A DNA stretch of 64,000 nt from Mycolicibacterium nivoides (GTDB lineage: Bacteria; Actinomycetota; Actinomycetes; Mycobacteriales; Mycobacteriaceae), in NCBI RefSeq assembly GCF_003855255.1, contig NZ_CP034072.1, positions 1,603,723-1,667,722 on the forward strand. Reading direction: 5' to 3'. Shown piece by piece: positions 52,213-63,983 of this stretch. The notes beneath the pieces were generated by a model. The model searched no databases. It was not told the origin of the DNA and worked only from the letters and a program-made list of their open reading frames with translations. Numbering within the stretch: the stretch's first letter is position 1; every line of letters begins with the position of its first letter. A program made the position numbers and the translations under genes.

Positions 52213-52833
52213 GTGGGTGACACGCCACGGCAGGAAGAGCTGGATCTGACCACCGGGAGCGGCGCGGAGCCGCCTGTCAGGCCGGCTGGCGAACCCGTGC
52301 AGGGTGGGCTGTTCCCCGACGATTCGGTTCCTGACGAACTCGTCGGTTACCGCGGTCCCAGCGCGTGCCAGATCGCCGGGATCACCTACCGGCAGCTCGA
52401 TTACTGGGCGCGTACCTCCCTGGTGGTTCCCTCGATCCGGGGCGCGGCCGGTTCGGGCAGCCAGCGCCTCTACTCGTTCAAGGACGTTCTGGTCCTCAAG
52501 ATCGTCAAGCGGTTGCTCGACACCGGTATCTCGTTGCACAACATCCGGGTCGCGGTCGACCACCTGCGCCAGCGCGGCGTGCAGGATCTGGCCAACATCA
52601 CCCTGTTCTCCGACGGCACCACGGTCTACGAGTGCACGTCGGCCGAAGAGGTTGTCGACCTGCTGCAGGGCGGTCAGGGCGTGTTCGGCATCGCGGTATC
52701 CGGCGCCATGCGTGAGCTGACCGGCACCATCGCCGATTTCCCGGGTGAGCGTGCCGACGGCGGCGAGTCCATTCCATCCCCCGAGGATGAGCTGGCGTCG
52801 CGGCGCAAAAGCCGCGACCGCAAGATCGGCTGA
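52213..52833 (+). CDS. resR: MerR-family regulator, Rv1830/ResR-like
   Basis: A 206-residue MerR regulator. After a polar 40-residue N-terminus comes the winged helix: SACQIAGITYRQLDYWARTSLV, then GSGSQRLYSFKDVLVLKIVK (about 47-100), followed by a dimer helix (LHNIRVAVDHLRQRG) and a small C-terminal domain. The M. tuberculosis homologue Rv1830 (resR/mcdR) influences cell growth and division timing and drug resilience, as I recall. AGAGGA is 7 nt before GTG 52213; longer in-frame starts lack one. The glycine riboswitch and gcvP follow. Confidence 0.85.
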   Translation: MGDTPRQEELDLTTGSGAEPPVRPAGEPVQGGLFPDDSVPDELVGYRGPSACQIAGITYRQLDYWARTSLVVPSIRGAAGSGSQRLYSFKDVLVLKIVKRLLDTGISLHNIRVAVDHLRQRGVQDLANITLFSDGTTVYECTSAEEVVDLLQGGQGVFGIAVSGAMRELTGTIADFPGERADGGESIPSPEDELASRRKSRDRKIG

Positions 52834-52932
52834 CCCTCCCTCCCGACCAGACACCTAGGTGCCCCGTATCCGGTGATGCGGGGCACCTGCGCGTCGGTTC
52901 GCGGCTATGCGGAGAAGCCGGTGGATGCCCGG

Positions 52933-52938
52933 TAAGAT
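52933..52938 (+). promoter_or_regulatory. -10 box of riboswitch-gcvP transcript
   Basis: TAAGAT matches TANNNT and lies about 20 bp before the first conserved base of aptamer 1, giving a transcription start near 52946. Confidence 0.55.
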
Positions 52939-52956
52939 GAGGGACGCATCGCCCTC

Positions 52957-53155
52957 GCGCGGGAGAGCTTCGTGACAGCCAGCCACGGACGCCGAAGGAG
53001 CAATACCTCTCCGTCAACCTCTCAGGCACCCAGGACCGCGCCAGGCCCCGATGCCTCTGGAAAGTGGTGCCCGCTGGGCACCCGCCCATGGGGAAAAGTC
53101 CTGTACCGGGACTGAATCTCTCAGGCGCCCGGACCGGGTCGACGACAGAGGGAGA
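52957..53155 (+). promoter_or_regulatory. Tandem glycine riboswitch
   Basis: Two glycine aptamers ahead of gcvP. Aptamer 1 (52957-53041) has P1 halves GCGCGG and CCGCGC and the conserved GGGAGAG, CGCCGAAGGAGCAA and CTCTCAGGCACC elements. Aptamer 2 (about 53049-53155) has GGGGAAAAGTCCTG and CTCTCAGGCGCC, and ends in GACAGAGGGAG. About 7 nt link them, as in other tandem glycine riboswitches. High glycine should turn on gcvP. No terminator hairpin with a U tract is seen before GTG 53202, so control may act on translation (AGGGGAG at about 53191). Confidence 0.92.
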
Positions 53156-53201
53156 GGGACGCCTAGGACGTCTGAGCACGTCTGCGCCTCAGGGGAGTGT
53201 C

Positions 53202-56033
<2,832 letters not shown>

Positions 56034-56063
56034 CGGCCCCTGCGGCTGCCGGTTGTGCCGCCC

Positions 56064-56489
56064 CTATCGGGGCGACGGTGTCATCGCCGAACGGATGAGC
56101 TCGAAGTCGTGTCGGTCGATGCGGAACAGGCCGAACCGGAACCGGTAGCCCCAACGGCGCTTGTCCTCGATGAAATCGAGTTCGTCGATGAGTGGCCGGA
56201 TGGGTGTCTCGACGCAGTCGGCGAATGCCACATGGCGTCGGTACGGATGGAAGTCGGGACTCATCTCGACTTGGTAGGGCTCGTCGTCGGTGACTGTTCC
56301 GAGGGCCGTGAAAGTCTGCAGCACAGCTCCGTCGGGGTAGTCCGACTTGGGTGAGTAGAAGATGATCTCGTCACCACGACTGAGCCGACGCACCCCGTCG
56401 GCCTTCCCGTGGTTGGCCTGCGTGAAGCCTCCGGCGACGCCCCGCAGTACATGCGCCCGGGTGATCGTGTTGATCCAGTACGCGGTCAC
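56064..56489 (-). CDS. EVE-domain protein (UPF0310)
   Basis: A 141-residue EVE domain protein of the PUA-like superfamily, starting YWINTITRAHVLRGVAGGF after a GTG. Hallmarks are HGKADGVRRLSRGDEIIFYSP and the C-terminal RRWGYRFRFGLFRID. EVE/UPF0310 proteins are thought to bind modified bases (for example 5-methylcytosine) and often accompany restriction or toxin systems; no such partner is next to it here. Single gene converging with gcvP, 30 bp apart. Confidence 0.85.
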   Translation of the reverse strand: MTAYWINTITRAHVLRGVAGGFTQANHGKADGVRRLSRGDEIIFYSPKSDYPDGAVLQTFTALGTVTDDEPYQVEMSPDFHPYRRHVAFADCVETPIRPLIDELDFIEDKRRWGYRFRFGLFRIDRHDFELIRSAMTPSPR

Positions 56490-56532
56490 AGCGCCACGTT
56501 AACCGTGACGTGTGACATCGCCTGATCGCGGA

Positions 56533-58824
56533 TCAGCCCAGCAGGGTGTTGACGGCGGTGGTCAACTCGGGTGAGGCCGAGCTGGAGATGTGTTGGTAGG
56601 TGCCGCTACTGGCCTGTGCGACAGCCTCCCAGGTGGCCCGGTCGGAGCTGCTGCCGAAATCGATCACGTTGACCGCGATCGGGCGCGCGGGGTCGAATGC
56701 GCCGCGGATGTACTCCTGCAGCCCGGGCCCGTCCAGGCTCTGATCGGTGTGTGGCCCGGTGGTGATCACCAGAATCGAGTTGGTCTGGCCCTCACGGTAC
56801 TTCGACAGTGCCTCGGTGTAGAGCATCCGCAGCGTGGTGAACGACACCGCACCGCCACCGGACGCGGACTGTTCGTCCAGCGTCGAGGTCAGCGCATCGG
56901 AGCGGCGTTGACCGCTCACCGGTTCTGCCAACGGCCCGGTCGAGATCTCGGAGCGGCCCTCGGTGCCGTCGAAGGTCCACAACCCGACCGAGGCGGTGTC
57001 CGGCATCGCCTTGAGCCGGCTGTCGAGCGCGGCCACGACGTTGGCCAACCGGGACTTGCCGCCCTCCTCGGTGGGCATCGACTGGTCGAGCATGATGGTG
57101 ACCGCCGGATTTCCCGACGGCGCGGCCGTCGAGTTCGCCAGCGTCACCCGCATGGTGTTGTCACCGATCGACAGCGGCGCCGCGAGCTGGGAGAAGCCGG
57201 TGACGTCGCTGGACGGCGGCGTCGTTCCCTCGGCGCGGAACCCGGCCTTGGCGAGCTCGGCCAGCTGCTCCGGCTTGCGCAGATAGCGGGCGAACTCGTT
57301 GGCCGCGGTGACCTGTTCCTTCTCCAGCCAGTCTCCGGCCAGCAGCACCGTCGGGTAGTCGGCGGTGGCGGTCGGTCCGGGCGGCAGCCAGCCGGCCAAC
57401 GAGGACTTGGCGTTGTCGAGCGAGGTGCCCCGCTGGAAGATCTGCTGTTCGGTGGTGGCCACCGCGTGCACCGGCGCGGTCGCCGGATCGGAGGCATTGA
57501 GCAGCGCGTCCATGGCGGTTCCCAGCTCGGAGTCGTCGAGTTTGGGCTGCCCGCGGAGCAGGCTGTTGACACCGCTCATGCCCGAGGTCGCCGGTGCGCC
57601 CGCGGGGGCAGATGCCGCGGCGACGGCCTCGACGGCCAAGGCGGCGGCATCGCCGTTGCTGTGGGTCGGCAGTGCGAGTTTGAGTGTGCCCCAACCGGGT
57701 AGCTTGAGCGCGTTCATCGCGGCCGGGCTGCTCTGCAGTTGCGGCAGGGTGGCCCAGGTCTGTTGTGCCAGTGCGTCCTTGAGCTGCGGACGGACAGCGA
57801 GCAGAACCGGTGAGGTGACCAGGGAGCGGCTGTCGCTGACCGTCTTGGCGCCGGCCGTCGCCTCCAGTCGCGCCTCGGCGATGCTGCTCGCCGGAATCCA
57901 CAGCGCCGGACGGTCGCCGAGCTCGCTCGGCCACGCGTTGGCGAAGCCACTGACCACCCGGTCGGAATCGGCGGACTGGACGCGCACCTTGACGCAGCGG
58001 TCACCCACGGGGCTGACCGACTCGTTGTAGGTGTTGGCCAATCCCTCGATGCGGGACGAGATGGTCGGGTCTGCGATAACGGCGACCCCGAGTTCGCCGT
58101 CGACGCAGCGCGCGGCCGCGGCATCGCTGCGGCCGGCGAGTACGTCACCGAAGAACTTCCACAGGATCATCGCGCCGACCACGGCCACCACGGTGCACAG
58201 CGCGACGATCACGCCGATGCTGACACCCCTGCGGCCGGACTGAACGGCGCGGTGGCTGCCGGTCCACTCACCGTCCCAGTCGCCGCGCTGGCGACTCGTC
58301 GGGGTGGCCGGGGGTGGCGGTTCGGAAACCGCGCCGAACTGCGCGGTCGGTTGATCGTCGGCGTAGTCGTCGCCGTCGGAATACTCGCCCGCGTACTCCG
58401 CGGCATAGCCGTCGTCGGCATCGGCGTACTTGCCGCGATAGCCGTCGACGTATTCGTCTTCGTAGCCCTCGTCGTCCCCGGTGTAGTCGCCTTCGTCGTA
58501 CTCGGCTTCTTCGTAATCGGCGTACTCCGAATCGCGATAGTCGGATTCGTAGTCGTCGTCACCGTCGGCGTACTGGGGCGTGCGGTAATCGGGCTCGGCC
58601 CGGTACCCCCGGTCGTCCCGGTAGTCAGGCCCTTCGAGGTACCCGGGCGCATCCCGGTACCCGCGATCGACCTGACGCCCGGGCGTGTCGAATTCGTCTC
58701 CGGCGCGCCCTGACTGGTCGCCGCGGGGACGCTCGTACTCGCCGGAGTAACCGGAGTCACCGACGGGCCCGTGGTCGGGCCCGTCGGGGGCATCCTCAGG
58801 GTCGGGAATGCTGTGCCTGCCCAT
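56533..58824 (-). CDS. Membrane-anchored substrate-binding/VWA protein (Rv1836c-like)
   Basis: A 763-residue protein. Residues 1-165 are extremely rich in Asp, Tyr, Glu and Gly in loose YxD/DYR repeats and are probably disordered in the cytoplasm. A basic stretch and one membrane helix (201-223) follow. The outside part has a bacterial solute-binding-like domain (about 240-545) and a von Willebrand A domain (about 572-762). The metal site reads D580-Q-S582-M-P584, lacking the second Ser of DxSxS, so metal binding is doubtful. The same gene lies beside glcB in M. tuberculosis. Function is unknown; a large envelope complex is likely. Confidence 0.9.
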   Translation of the reverse strand: MGRHSIPDPEDAPDGPDHGPVGDSGYSGEYERPRGDQSGRAGDEFDTPGRQVDRGYRDAPGYLEGPDYRDDRGYRAEPDYRTPQYADGDDDYESDYRDSEYADYEEAEYDEGDYTGDDEGYEDEYVDGYRGKYADADDGYAAEYAGEYSDGDDYADDQPTAQFGAVSEPPPPATPTSRQRGDWDGEWTGSHRAVQSGRRGVSIGVIVALCTVVAVVGAMILWKFFGDVLAGRSDAAAARCVDGELGVAVIADPTISSRIEGLANTYNESVSPVGDRCVKVRVQSADSDRVVSGFANAWPSELGDRPALWIPASSIAEARLEATAGAKTVSDSRSLVTSPVLLAVRPQLKDALAQQTWATLPQLQSSPAAMNALKLPGWGTLKLALPTHSNGDAAALAVEAVAAASAPAGAPATSGMSGVNSLLRGQPKLDDSELGTAMDALLNASDPATAPVHAVATTEQQIFQRGTSLDNAKSSLAGWLPPGPTATADYPTVLLAGDWLEKEQVTAANEFARYLRKPEQLAELAKAGFRAEGTTPPSSDVTGFSQLAAPLSIGDNTMRVTLANSTAAPSGNPAVTIMLDQSMPTEEGGKSRLANVVAALDSRLKAMPDTASVGLWTFDGTEGRSEISTGPLAEPVSGQRRSDALTSTLDEQSASGGGAVSFTTLRMLYTEALSKYREGQTNSILVITTGPHTDQSLDGPGLQEYIRGAFDPARPIAVNVIDFGSSSDRATWEAVAQASSGTYQHISSSASPELTTAVNTLLG

Positions 58825-58879
58825 TCCTAACCCCTGTACGTCTCGCGCCGACTAGTCATCCGGACCCGCCGAAGTCTAA

Positions 58880-61090
58880 TCACTTCCCGGCGGTGCTCGC
58901 TTTGAACTCGCGGCGGCGGCGGTGCAGGATCGGCTCGGTGTAGCCGTTGGGCTGCTGAGCTCCGGCCAGGATCAACTCCTGCGCCGCGCCGAACGCGATG
59001 CTGGCATCCGGGTTGGGCGCCATCGCCAGATAGTCGGGATCGCCGGCGTTCTGCTCGTCGACGACCGCGGCCATCCGGCGCAGGCTGGCCTTGACGTCCT
59101 CTTCGGTGATGACGCCGTGACGCAGCCAGTTGGCCAGCAGCTGGCTGGAGATCCGCAGTGTGGCGCGGTCTTCCATGAGCGCGATGTCGTGGATGTCGGG
59201 AACCTTCGAGCAGCCGACACCGGCGTCGATCCAGCGGACCACGTAGCCCAGGATCGACTGGCAGTTGTTGTCCACCTCTTCGTGGATCTCCTCGGGCGAC
59301 CAGGTCAACGAGGAATCCGCCAGCGGGATCGTCAGCAGATCTTCGATCGTGGCGCGCTTCTTGCCGGCCAGCTCCTTCTGCACGGCCTCGACGTCCACCT
59401 GGTGGTAGTGCATCGCGTGCAGGGTGGCGGCGGTCGGCGAGGGAACCCACGCGGTGGTGGCACCGGCCTTCGGCTGACCGATCTTCTGCTCGACCATGTC
59501 GGCCATCAGATCGGTCATGGCCCACATGCCCTTGCCGATCTGGGCCTTGCCGGCCAGGCCGGTGGCCAGGCCCACGTCGACGTTGTTGTCCTCGTAGGCC
59601 TTGATCCACGGCTGGGCCTTCATGGCGCCCTTACGGATCATCGGTCCGGCCTCCATCGAGGTGTGGATCTCGTCGCCGGTGCGGTCCAGGAAGCCGGTGT
59701 TGATGAACACCACGCGGTCGGCAGCGGCCTTGATGCTGGCCTTCAGGTTGACCGTGGTGCGACGCTCCTCGTCCATGATGCCGACCTTGAGGGTGCCGCC
59801 GGGCAGGCCCAGCACATCCTCGACGCGGCCGAACAGCTCGCAGGTGAAGGCGACCTCGTCGGGGCCGTGCATCTTGGGCTTGACGATGTAGACCGATCCG
59901 GTGCGGCTGTTCTTCAGCGGGCCATTCGCCTCATCGTCCTTGAGCCCGTGCATGGCGATCAGGCCGGTGAACAGCGCGTCCTGGATCCCCTCGGGGATCT
60001 CGTTGCCGTCCGCGTCCATGATCGCGTCATTGGTCATCAGGTGACCGACGTTGCGCACGAACAGCAGGCTGCGTCCGGGCAGGGTCAGCTCACCCTCGCC
60101 GTCCGGGGTGGTGAAGGTGCGGTCGGGGTTGAGGACGCGGGTGAAGGTCTTGCCGCCCTTGGCGACCTCTTCGGCCAGGTCGCCCCTGTTCAGGCCCAGC
60201 CAGTTGCGGTAGCCGAGCACCTTGTCGTCGGCGTCGACGGCGGCCACGGAGTCCTCGAAGTCCATGATCGTGGTGATCGCGGATTCCAGCACGACGTCCT
60301 TGATGCCTGCGGGGTCGGTAGAGCCGACGGGGGAGTCGGGGTCGACCAGAATCTCGATGTGCAGGCCGTGGTTGGCCAGCAGCACGGACCACTGCGGCTG
60401 CCCCAGCTCACCGGTGTAGCCGACGAACTGCTCGGGAGTGGCCAGGCCGGAGGACAGCCCGTCGCCGTACTCGACGAGCAACTGGCCGGCCCCGTCTTCG
60501 TGGACGATCTTGAGACCGGTTGCCTCGGCCCAGGTGCCCGCGGCCAGCGGCACAGCCTCATCCAGGAAGTTGCGCGCGTAGGCGATCACCTTGTCGCCGC
60601 GGACCTTGTTATAGCCCGTGCCCTTTTCGGCGCCGTCCTGTTCACTGATGACGTCCGTGCCGTAGAGCGCGTCGTACAGCGAGCCCCAGCGGGCGTTGGC
60701 GGCGTTGAGCGCGAAGCGGGCGTTGAGGATCGGCACCACGAGCTGCGGACCGGCGGTCGAGGTGATCTCGTCATCGACACCGGAGGTGGTGATGGTGAAG
60801 TCGGCGGGCTCGGGCAGCAGGTAGCCGATATCGGTGAGGAACTGCTTGTAGGCGTCGGGGTCGACAGGCTCCAGCACGTGAGCGCGGTGCCACTTGTCGA
60901 TCTGCGCCTGCAGATCGTCGCGACGGGCCAGCAGGTCCTGGTTCTTCGGGGTGAGGTCAGCGACGACCTTGTCCACGCCGGACCAGAAGCTGTCCGGGTC
61001 GACGCCGGTGCCCGGCAGTGCCTCGTTCGTGATGAAGTCGTGCAGCACCTGCGCGACGCGCAGGTTTCCGACAGTCACGCGATTGGTCAT
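58880..61090 (-). CDS. glcB: Malate synthase G
   Basis: Condenses glyoxylate with acetyl-CoA to malate, completing the glyoxylate shunt begun by isocitrate lyase. The 736-residue length is typical of form G. Conserved elements include [19 protein letters not shown] and [11 protein letters not shown] (nucleotide/glyoxylate region), and [16 protein letters not shown] near the active site. GAGGGAGGAAACGC precedes the ATG. A small inverted repeat TTACC-4 nt-GGTAA (61145-61158) in the promoter may bind a regulator. Single gene followed, 55 bp later, by the VWA protein gene on the same strand. Confidence 0.97.
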   Translation of the reverse strand: MTNRVTVGNLRVAQVLHDFITNEALPGTGVDPDSFWSGVDKVVADLTPKNQDLLARRDDLQAQIDKWHRAHVLEPVDPDAYKQFLTDIGYLLPEPADFTITTSGVDDEITSTAGPQLVVPILNARFALNAANARWGSLYDALYGTDVISEQDGAEKGTGYNKVRGDKVIAYARNFLDEAVPLAAGTWAEATGLKIVHEDGAGQLLVEYGDGLSSGLATPEQFVGYTGELGQPQWSVLLANHGLHIEILVDPDSPVGSTDPAGIKDVVLESAITTIMDFEDSVAAVDADDKVLGYRNWLGLNRGDLAEEVAKGGKTFTRVLNPDRTFTTPDGEGELTLPGRSLLFVRNVGHLMTNDAIMDADGNEIPEGIQDALFTGLIAMHGLKDDEANGPLKNSRTGSVYIVKPKMHGPDEVAFTCELFGRVEDVLGLPGGTLKVGIMDEERRTTVNLKASIKAAADRVVFINTGFLDRTGDEIHTSMEAGPMIRKGAMKAQPWIKAYEDNNVDVGLATGLAGKAQIGKGMWAMTDLMADMVEQKIGQPKAGATTAWVPSPTAATLHAMHYHQVDVEAVQKELAGKKRATIEDLLTIPLADSSLTWSPEEIHEEVDNNCQSILGYVVRWIDAGVGCSKVPDIHDIALMEDRATLRISSQLLANWLRHGVITEEDVKASLRRMAAVVDEQNAGDPDYLAMAPNPDASIAFGAAQELILAGAQQPNGYTEPILHRRRREFKASTAGK

Positions 61091-61168
61091 GCGCGTTTCC
61101 TCCCTCGGCTCCAGGCACCGTGCGATGCCTGCCGTTTATCCAGCTTACCCATTGGTAACGTCGGCCTT

Positions 61169-62095
61169 TCAGCCGTCCAGCCTGGTGAGCAACTGCTCAC
61201 ACCTGTTTGCCAGAGTGACCCGCAACGGAGCCGCCCGTTCGGCGATGCGCTGTTGGGCCCTGACGTATTCGGCACGCCCGGCCGGTGTTTCGATGGCGAT
61301 CGGCTCGAAACCATAGCGCTTCAAGTCGTATGGGCTGGCACACATGTCGAGTGCCCGCGCGTCGGCCGCCAGATCGAGCGCGTCCATCACCAATTCCGAA
61401 GGCACCAGAGGGCCCAGTTTGTAGGCCCATTTGTAGGTGTCCATGGCGGCGTGGATGCAGCCGGGCTGCTCGGCGTCGATCTGGTGCTCCCGGCTCAGTT
61501 GCCGGTCGTTGCGGGGAACGGCGGCGTCGGTGAAGAATCGGAATGCATCGAAGTGACTGCACCGCAACGGCATCGACTCGACAACGGCATCGGTTCCGGC
61601 GGTGCCGAGGCGCAGCGGAACCTGGTCGTGCCGTAGCTGGGGAGTCCGGTAGACCATCGCCCATTCATGTAGGCCGAAGCAGTTCATCCGGGGTGCCCGC
61701 GCGGCGGTCGCGCGCATCAGCCGCGCGACGAATCGGACCGTCTCGATGCGTGAGCTCAGGTAGTCGGCCCGCACCGTCACACCGTGCGGGTGCGGACCGT
61801 ACCCGGTACGGCTCAGATAGGAGGCGGCGTTATCGCCCTCGAGTACCACCCCGAAACCCGGATGCCATCGCCGCAGCTGCCGGGGACGGAGGCTGTAATA
61901 GGTGAACAGGAAATCCCACACCGGATGCGGTTCACCGGCGTGTTGGCGGCGCAGGTGCGGTGTGAGGAATTCGTCGGCGCGTCGCCGGTGTGATTCAGCT
62001 CGTTCCGCCCAGTCCGGGGCCGCCAGAACTTCTTCGGCTTCGGCGATTCCCGGAAGGGTCAGTCCAGCCGCGTGAGATCCAGCGCGTCCTTCCAT
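61169..62095 (-). CDS. Conserved protein annotated elsewhere as 3-methyladenine DNA glycosylase
   Basis: A 308-residue soluble protein. Conserved-looking blocks are PVWDFLFTYYSLRPRQLRRW, PRMNCFGLHEWAMVYR, LRCSHFDAFRFF and CIHAAMDTYKWAYKLGP. My memory is that mycobacterial homologues carry the label 3-methyladenine DNA glycosylase, but I see no helix-hairpin-helix motif, so I do not trust it. His, Asp and Tyr-rich blocks suggest a metal or hydrolase site. ATG 62095 has GGAGG before it. Located 78 bp upstream of the glcB start, same strand. Confidence 0.6.
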   Translation of the reverse strand: MEGRAGSHAAGLTLPGIAEAEEVLAAPDWAERAESHRRRADEFLTPHLRRQHAGEPHPVWDFLFTYYSLRPRQLRRWHPGFGVVLEGDNAASYLSRTGYGPHPHGVTVRADYLSSRIETVRFVARLMRATAARAPRMNCFGLHEWAMVYRTPQLRHDQVPLRLGTAGTDAVVESMPLRCSHFDAFRFFTDAAVPRNDRQLSREHQIDAEQPGCIHAAMDTYKWAYKLGPLVPSELVMDALDLAADARALDMCASPYDLKRYGFEPIAIETPAGRAEYVRAQQRIAERAAPLRVTLANRCEQLLTRLDG

Positions 62096-62158
62096 GTCTC
62101 CTCCACCGGGTGGCCCGCCGCCGCCGTGCGGCTCGAGCCTACCTGTGGAGTCACGGGC

Positions 62159-63232
62159 TCAGTCGTGTGCGCCCGTGGTGACCACCAGCCGGCCGGTGGT
62201 CTGCCGGGCCTGCATCCGCTCCAGTTGGGCGGGCAGGTCCGACCACGCCACCTCGGCGCCGATGACGGTCCGGATGGCCCCGGTACGCAGCATTTCGAGC
62301 AGTTTGACGTGGGCGTCGAGGCCCTCGGAGCGGGCCGGCCAGTTGAACCCGAGGGTGCGGCGAACCGCCAGCGGGTCGGTCACGTAGACCAGGCAGACCC
62401 CGCACACGTCGAAGTTGCCGTAGGCGATGGGACGCGGCGAGAGGTAGTCACCGTCCTCCAGAGCGATGTCCTCGGCGAACCCCGCCATCAGGTGCCGCCC
62501 GTGCAGGCCCATGCAGCGGAAGGTGTCGGTGGTCACGCTGCCGCCGACCGCGTCGAATGCGACGTCCACCCCGCGGCCGTAGGTGAGGTCCATGACCTGC
62601 TCCACCCAGTCGCCGTTGCGGTAGTTGACGGCGTGATCGGCGCCCAGTTGGCGACAGAACTCGACCTTCTCGTCACTGCCGGCGGTGGCGATCACGCGAG
62701 CGCCGAGCGCCTTGCCCAGCACCAGCGCGCCCGACCCGGTTCCGCCGGCCGCCGCGTGCACCAGCAAGGTCTCGCCGGGCTTGAGCCGGCCGCGCTCGTG
62801 CAGTGCGAACCAGCCCAGATGGAACGGGTAGTGCAGGGCCGCGCCGTCGGCGTCGCTGACCCAGGCCGGCAACTCCAGCGCGGTCGCCGCGTCGACGATG
62901 GCGTAGGAGGCGTACCCGCCGAAGGCCATCGAGGGGATGCCCACGATGCGCCGGCCCACCAGGTGCTCGGCGCCGAGCCCGGCGCTCTCCACGACGCCCA
63001 CGGCCTCCATGCCGGGGATGAACGGCGGCTGCAGGGGCATGGTGGTGTACCGGCCACCGATGACGTCGATGTCGTTGAAGTTCAGGCAGAACGCGCGCAC
63101 CGCGACCCGCACCTCGCCGGGCCCGGGTGCGCGCACCTCGACGGTCTGGCGTTCCAGGACCTTCGCCGGGTCCCCGAGGGCGGTGGCCACCCAGGCTTCG
63201 GCCGAAATCGGTTTGGCTGCAATATCGTTCAC
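62159..63232 (-). CDS. NADPH:quinone oxidoreductase/medium-chain reductase
   Basis: A 357-residue zinc-free medium-chain dehydrogenase/reductase. The GroES-like N-terminus is LNFNDIDVIGGRY, PFIPGMEAVGVVE; the NADP-binding loop is VHAAAGGTGSGALVLGKALGA; DVAFDAVGGSVT follows. No cysteine cluster for structural zinc is seen. It probably reduces quinones or enones with NADPH. GTG 63232 with GGAGG 9 nt before. The frame is open further but crosses the operator. It is divergent from a TetR gene and likely repressed by it. Confidence 0.88.
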   Translation of the reverse strand: MNDIAAKPISAEAWVATALGDPAKVLERQTVEVRAPGPGEVRVAVRAFCLNFNDIDVIGGRYTTMPLQPPFIPGMEAVGVVESAGLGAEHLVGRRIVGIPSMAFGGYASYAIVDAATALELPAWVSDADGAALHYPFHLGWFALHERGRLKPGETLLVHAAAGGTGSGALVLGKALGARVIATAGSDEKVEFCRQLGADHAVNYRNGDWVEQVMDLTYGRGVDVAFDAVGGSVTTDTFRCMGLHGRHLMAGFAEDIALEDGDYLSPRPIAYGNFDVCGVCLVYVTDPLAVRRTLGFNWPARSEGLDAHVKLLEMLRTGAIRTVIGAEVAWSDLPAQLERMQARQTTGRLVVTTGAHD

Positions 63233-63252
63233 TGACTCACACCTCCATGGAG

Positions 63253-63283
63253 CATTTGTTATTACAGGATGTAACAACAAATG
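63253..63283. promoter_or_regulatory. 31-bp inverted repeat, probable TetR operator
   Basis: Arms of 14 nt, CATTTGTTATTACA and TGTAACAACAAATG (inverted, one mismatch), separated by GGA. It is AT-rich against a GC-rich background and lies between the divergent oxidoreductase and TetR genes, 21 bp from the oxidoreductase GTG. Confidence 0.8.
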
Positions 63284-63368
63284 TGACACCATGGCAACAG
63301 TGAGTTCCGGTAGGCGGCCACCGTTGTGCCAGACTCGGCTGACCTGCCCGGCGATGTGAGGAGACAGC

Positions 63369-63983
63369 GTGGCGACGCGTTCGGTCGGCACTCGCCATCG
63401 GCGGCAGGGCTCGCGCCCCGACCCGTCGATCGACCAGGCCGTGCTGAGCACGACCCGCCGGCTGCTGGTGCAGCGCGGGTATGCGGCGACGTCCATCGAC
63501 CTGATCGCCAGCACGGCCGGGGTCAGCCGGCCGACCATCTACCGCAGGTGGAAGTCCAAGGCGCTGCTGGTCCATGAGGCGGTGTTCCCGGACCTGGACC
63601 CGGCTGCGCCGAGCGACGACATCGCCACCGAGATCACCCGGCTCTGTCGCGGAGCGTTTCTGATGTTCTGCGATCCCGCTGTGCGGGAATCGATTCCGGG
63701 CCTGTTGACCGATCTGCGGGCGGACTCCGACATCCGCAGGCTCATGACGGAGCGGCTGGACTCCGCCGCGCGCACCCAGCTCGCATCGCTTTTGACCGAT
63801 CCCGCCTCAGCGCGGCGGGCCCACCGGCCGATCAACGTCGACACCATCATGGATGCGATCGGCGGGGCGGCCCTGTACGCCGTGTGCGTACGTGGGGTCG
63901 ACGATCCCCATGAGATCGAACGTGCCGCCGCCGATCTGGCCGACCTCATCCTGCGCGGGATGCTCGATCAACCCGAGGGATAG
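63369..63983 (+). CDS. TetR-family regulator
   Basis: A 204-residue TetR protein. The DNA-binding domain spans about 20-66: SIDQAVLSTTRRLLVQRGYA, then TAGVSRPTIYRRWKSKALLV. The C-terminal part is the TetR_C-type ligand domain with AIGGAALYAVCVRG. GAGGAGA precedes the GTG. It probably represses the divergent oxidoreductase through the repeat at 63253-63283. The ligand is unknown. Confidence 0.92.
   Translation: MATRSVGTRHRRQGSRPDPSIDQAVLSTTRRLLVQRGYAATSIDLIASTAGVSRPTIYRRWKSKALLVHEAVFPDLDPAAPSDDIATEITRLCRGAFLMFCDPAVRESIPGLLTDLRADSDIRRLMTERLDSAARTQLASLLTDPASARRAHRPINVDTIMDAIGGAALYAVCVRGVDDPHEIERAAADLADLILRGMLDQPEG

Noticed and set aside
52957..53155. Coding extension of gcvP to 53064
   Set aside because: The open frame upstream of 53202 overlaps aptamer 2 of the riboswitch and lacks the conserved GcvP N-terminus.
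58922..61636. 904-codon open frame on the plus strand opposite glcB and its neighbour
   Set aside because: It lies antisense to malate synthase, has the repetitive low-complexity composition of a shadow frame in GC-rich DNA, and contains no recognisable domain.
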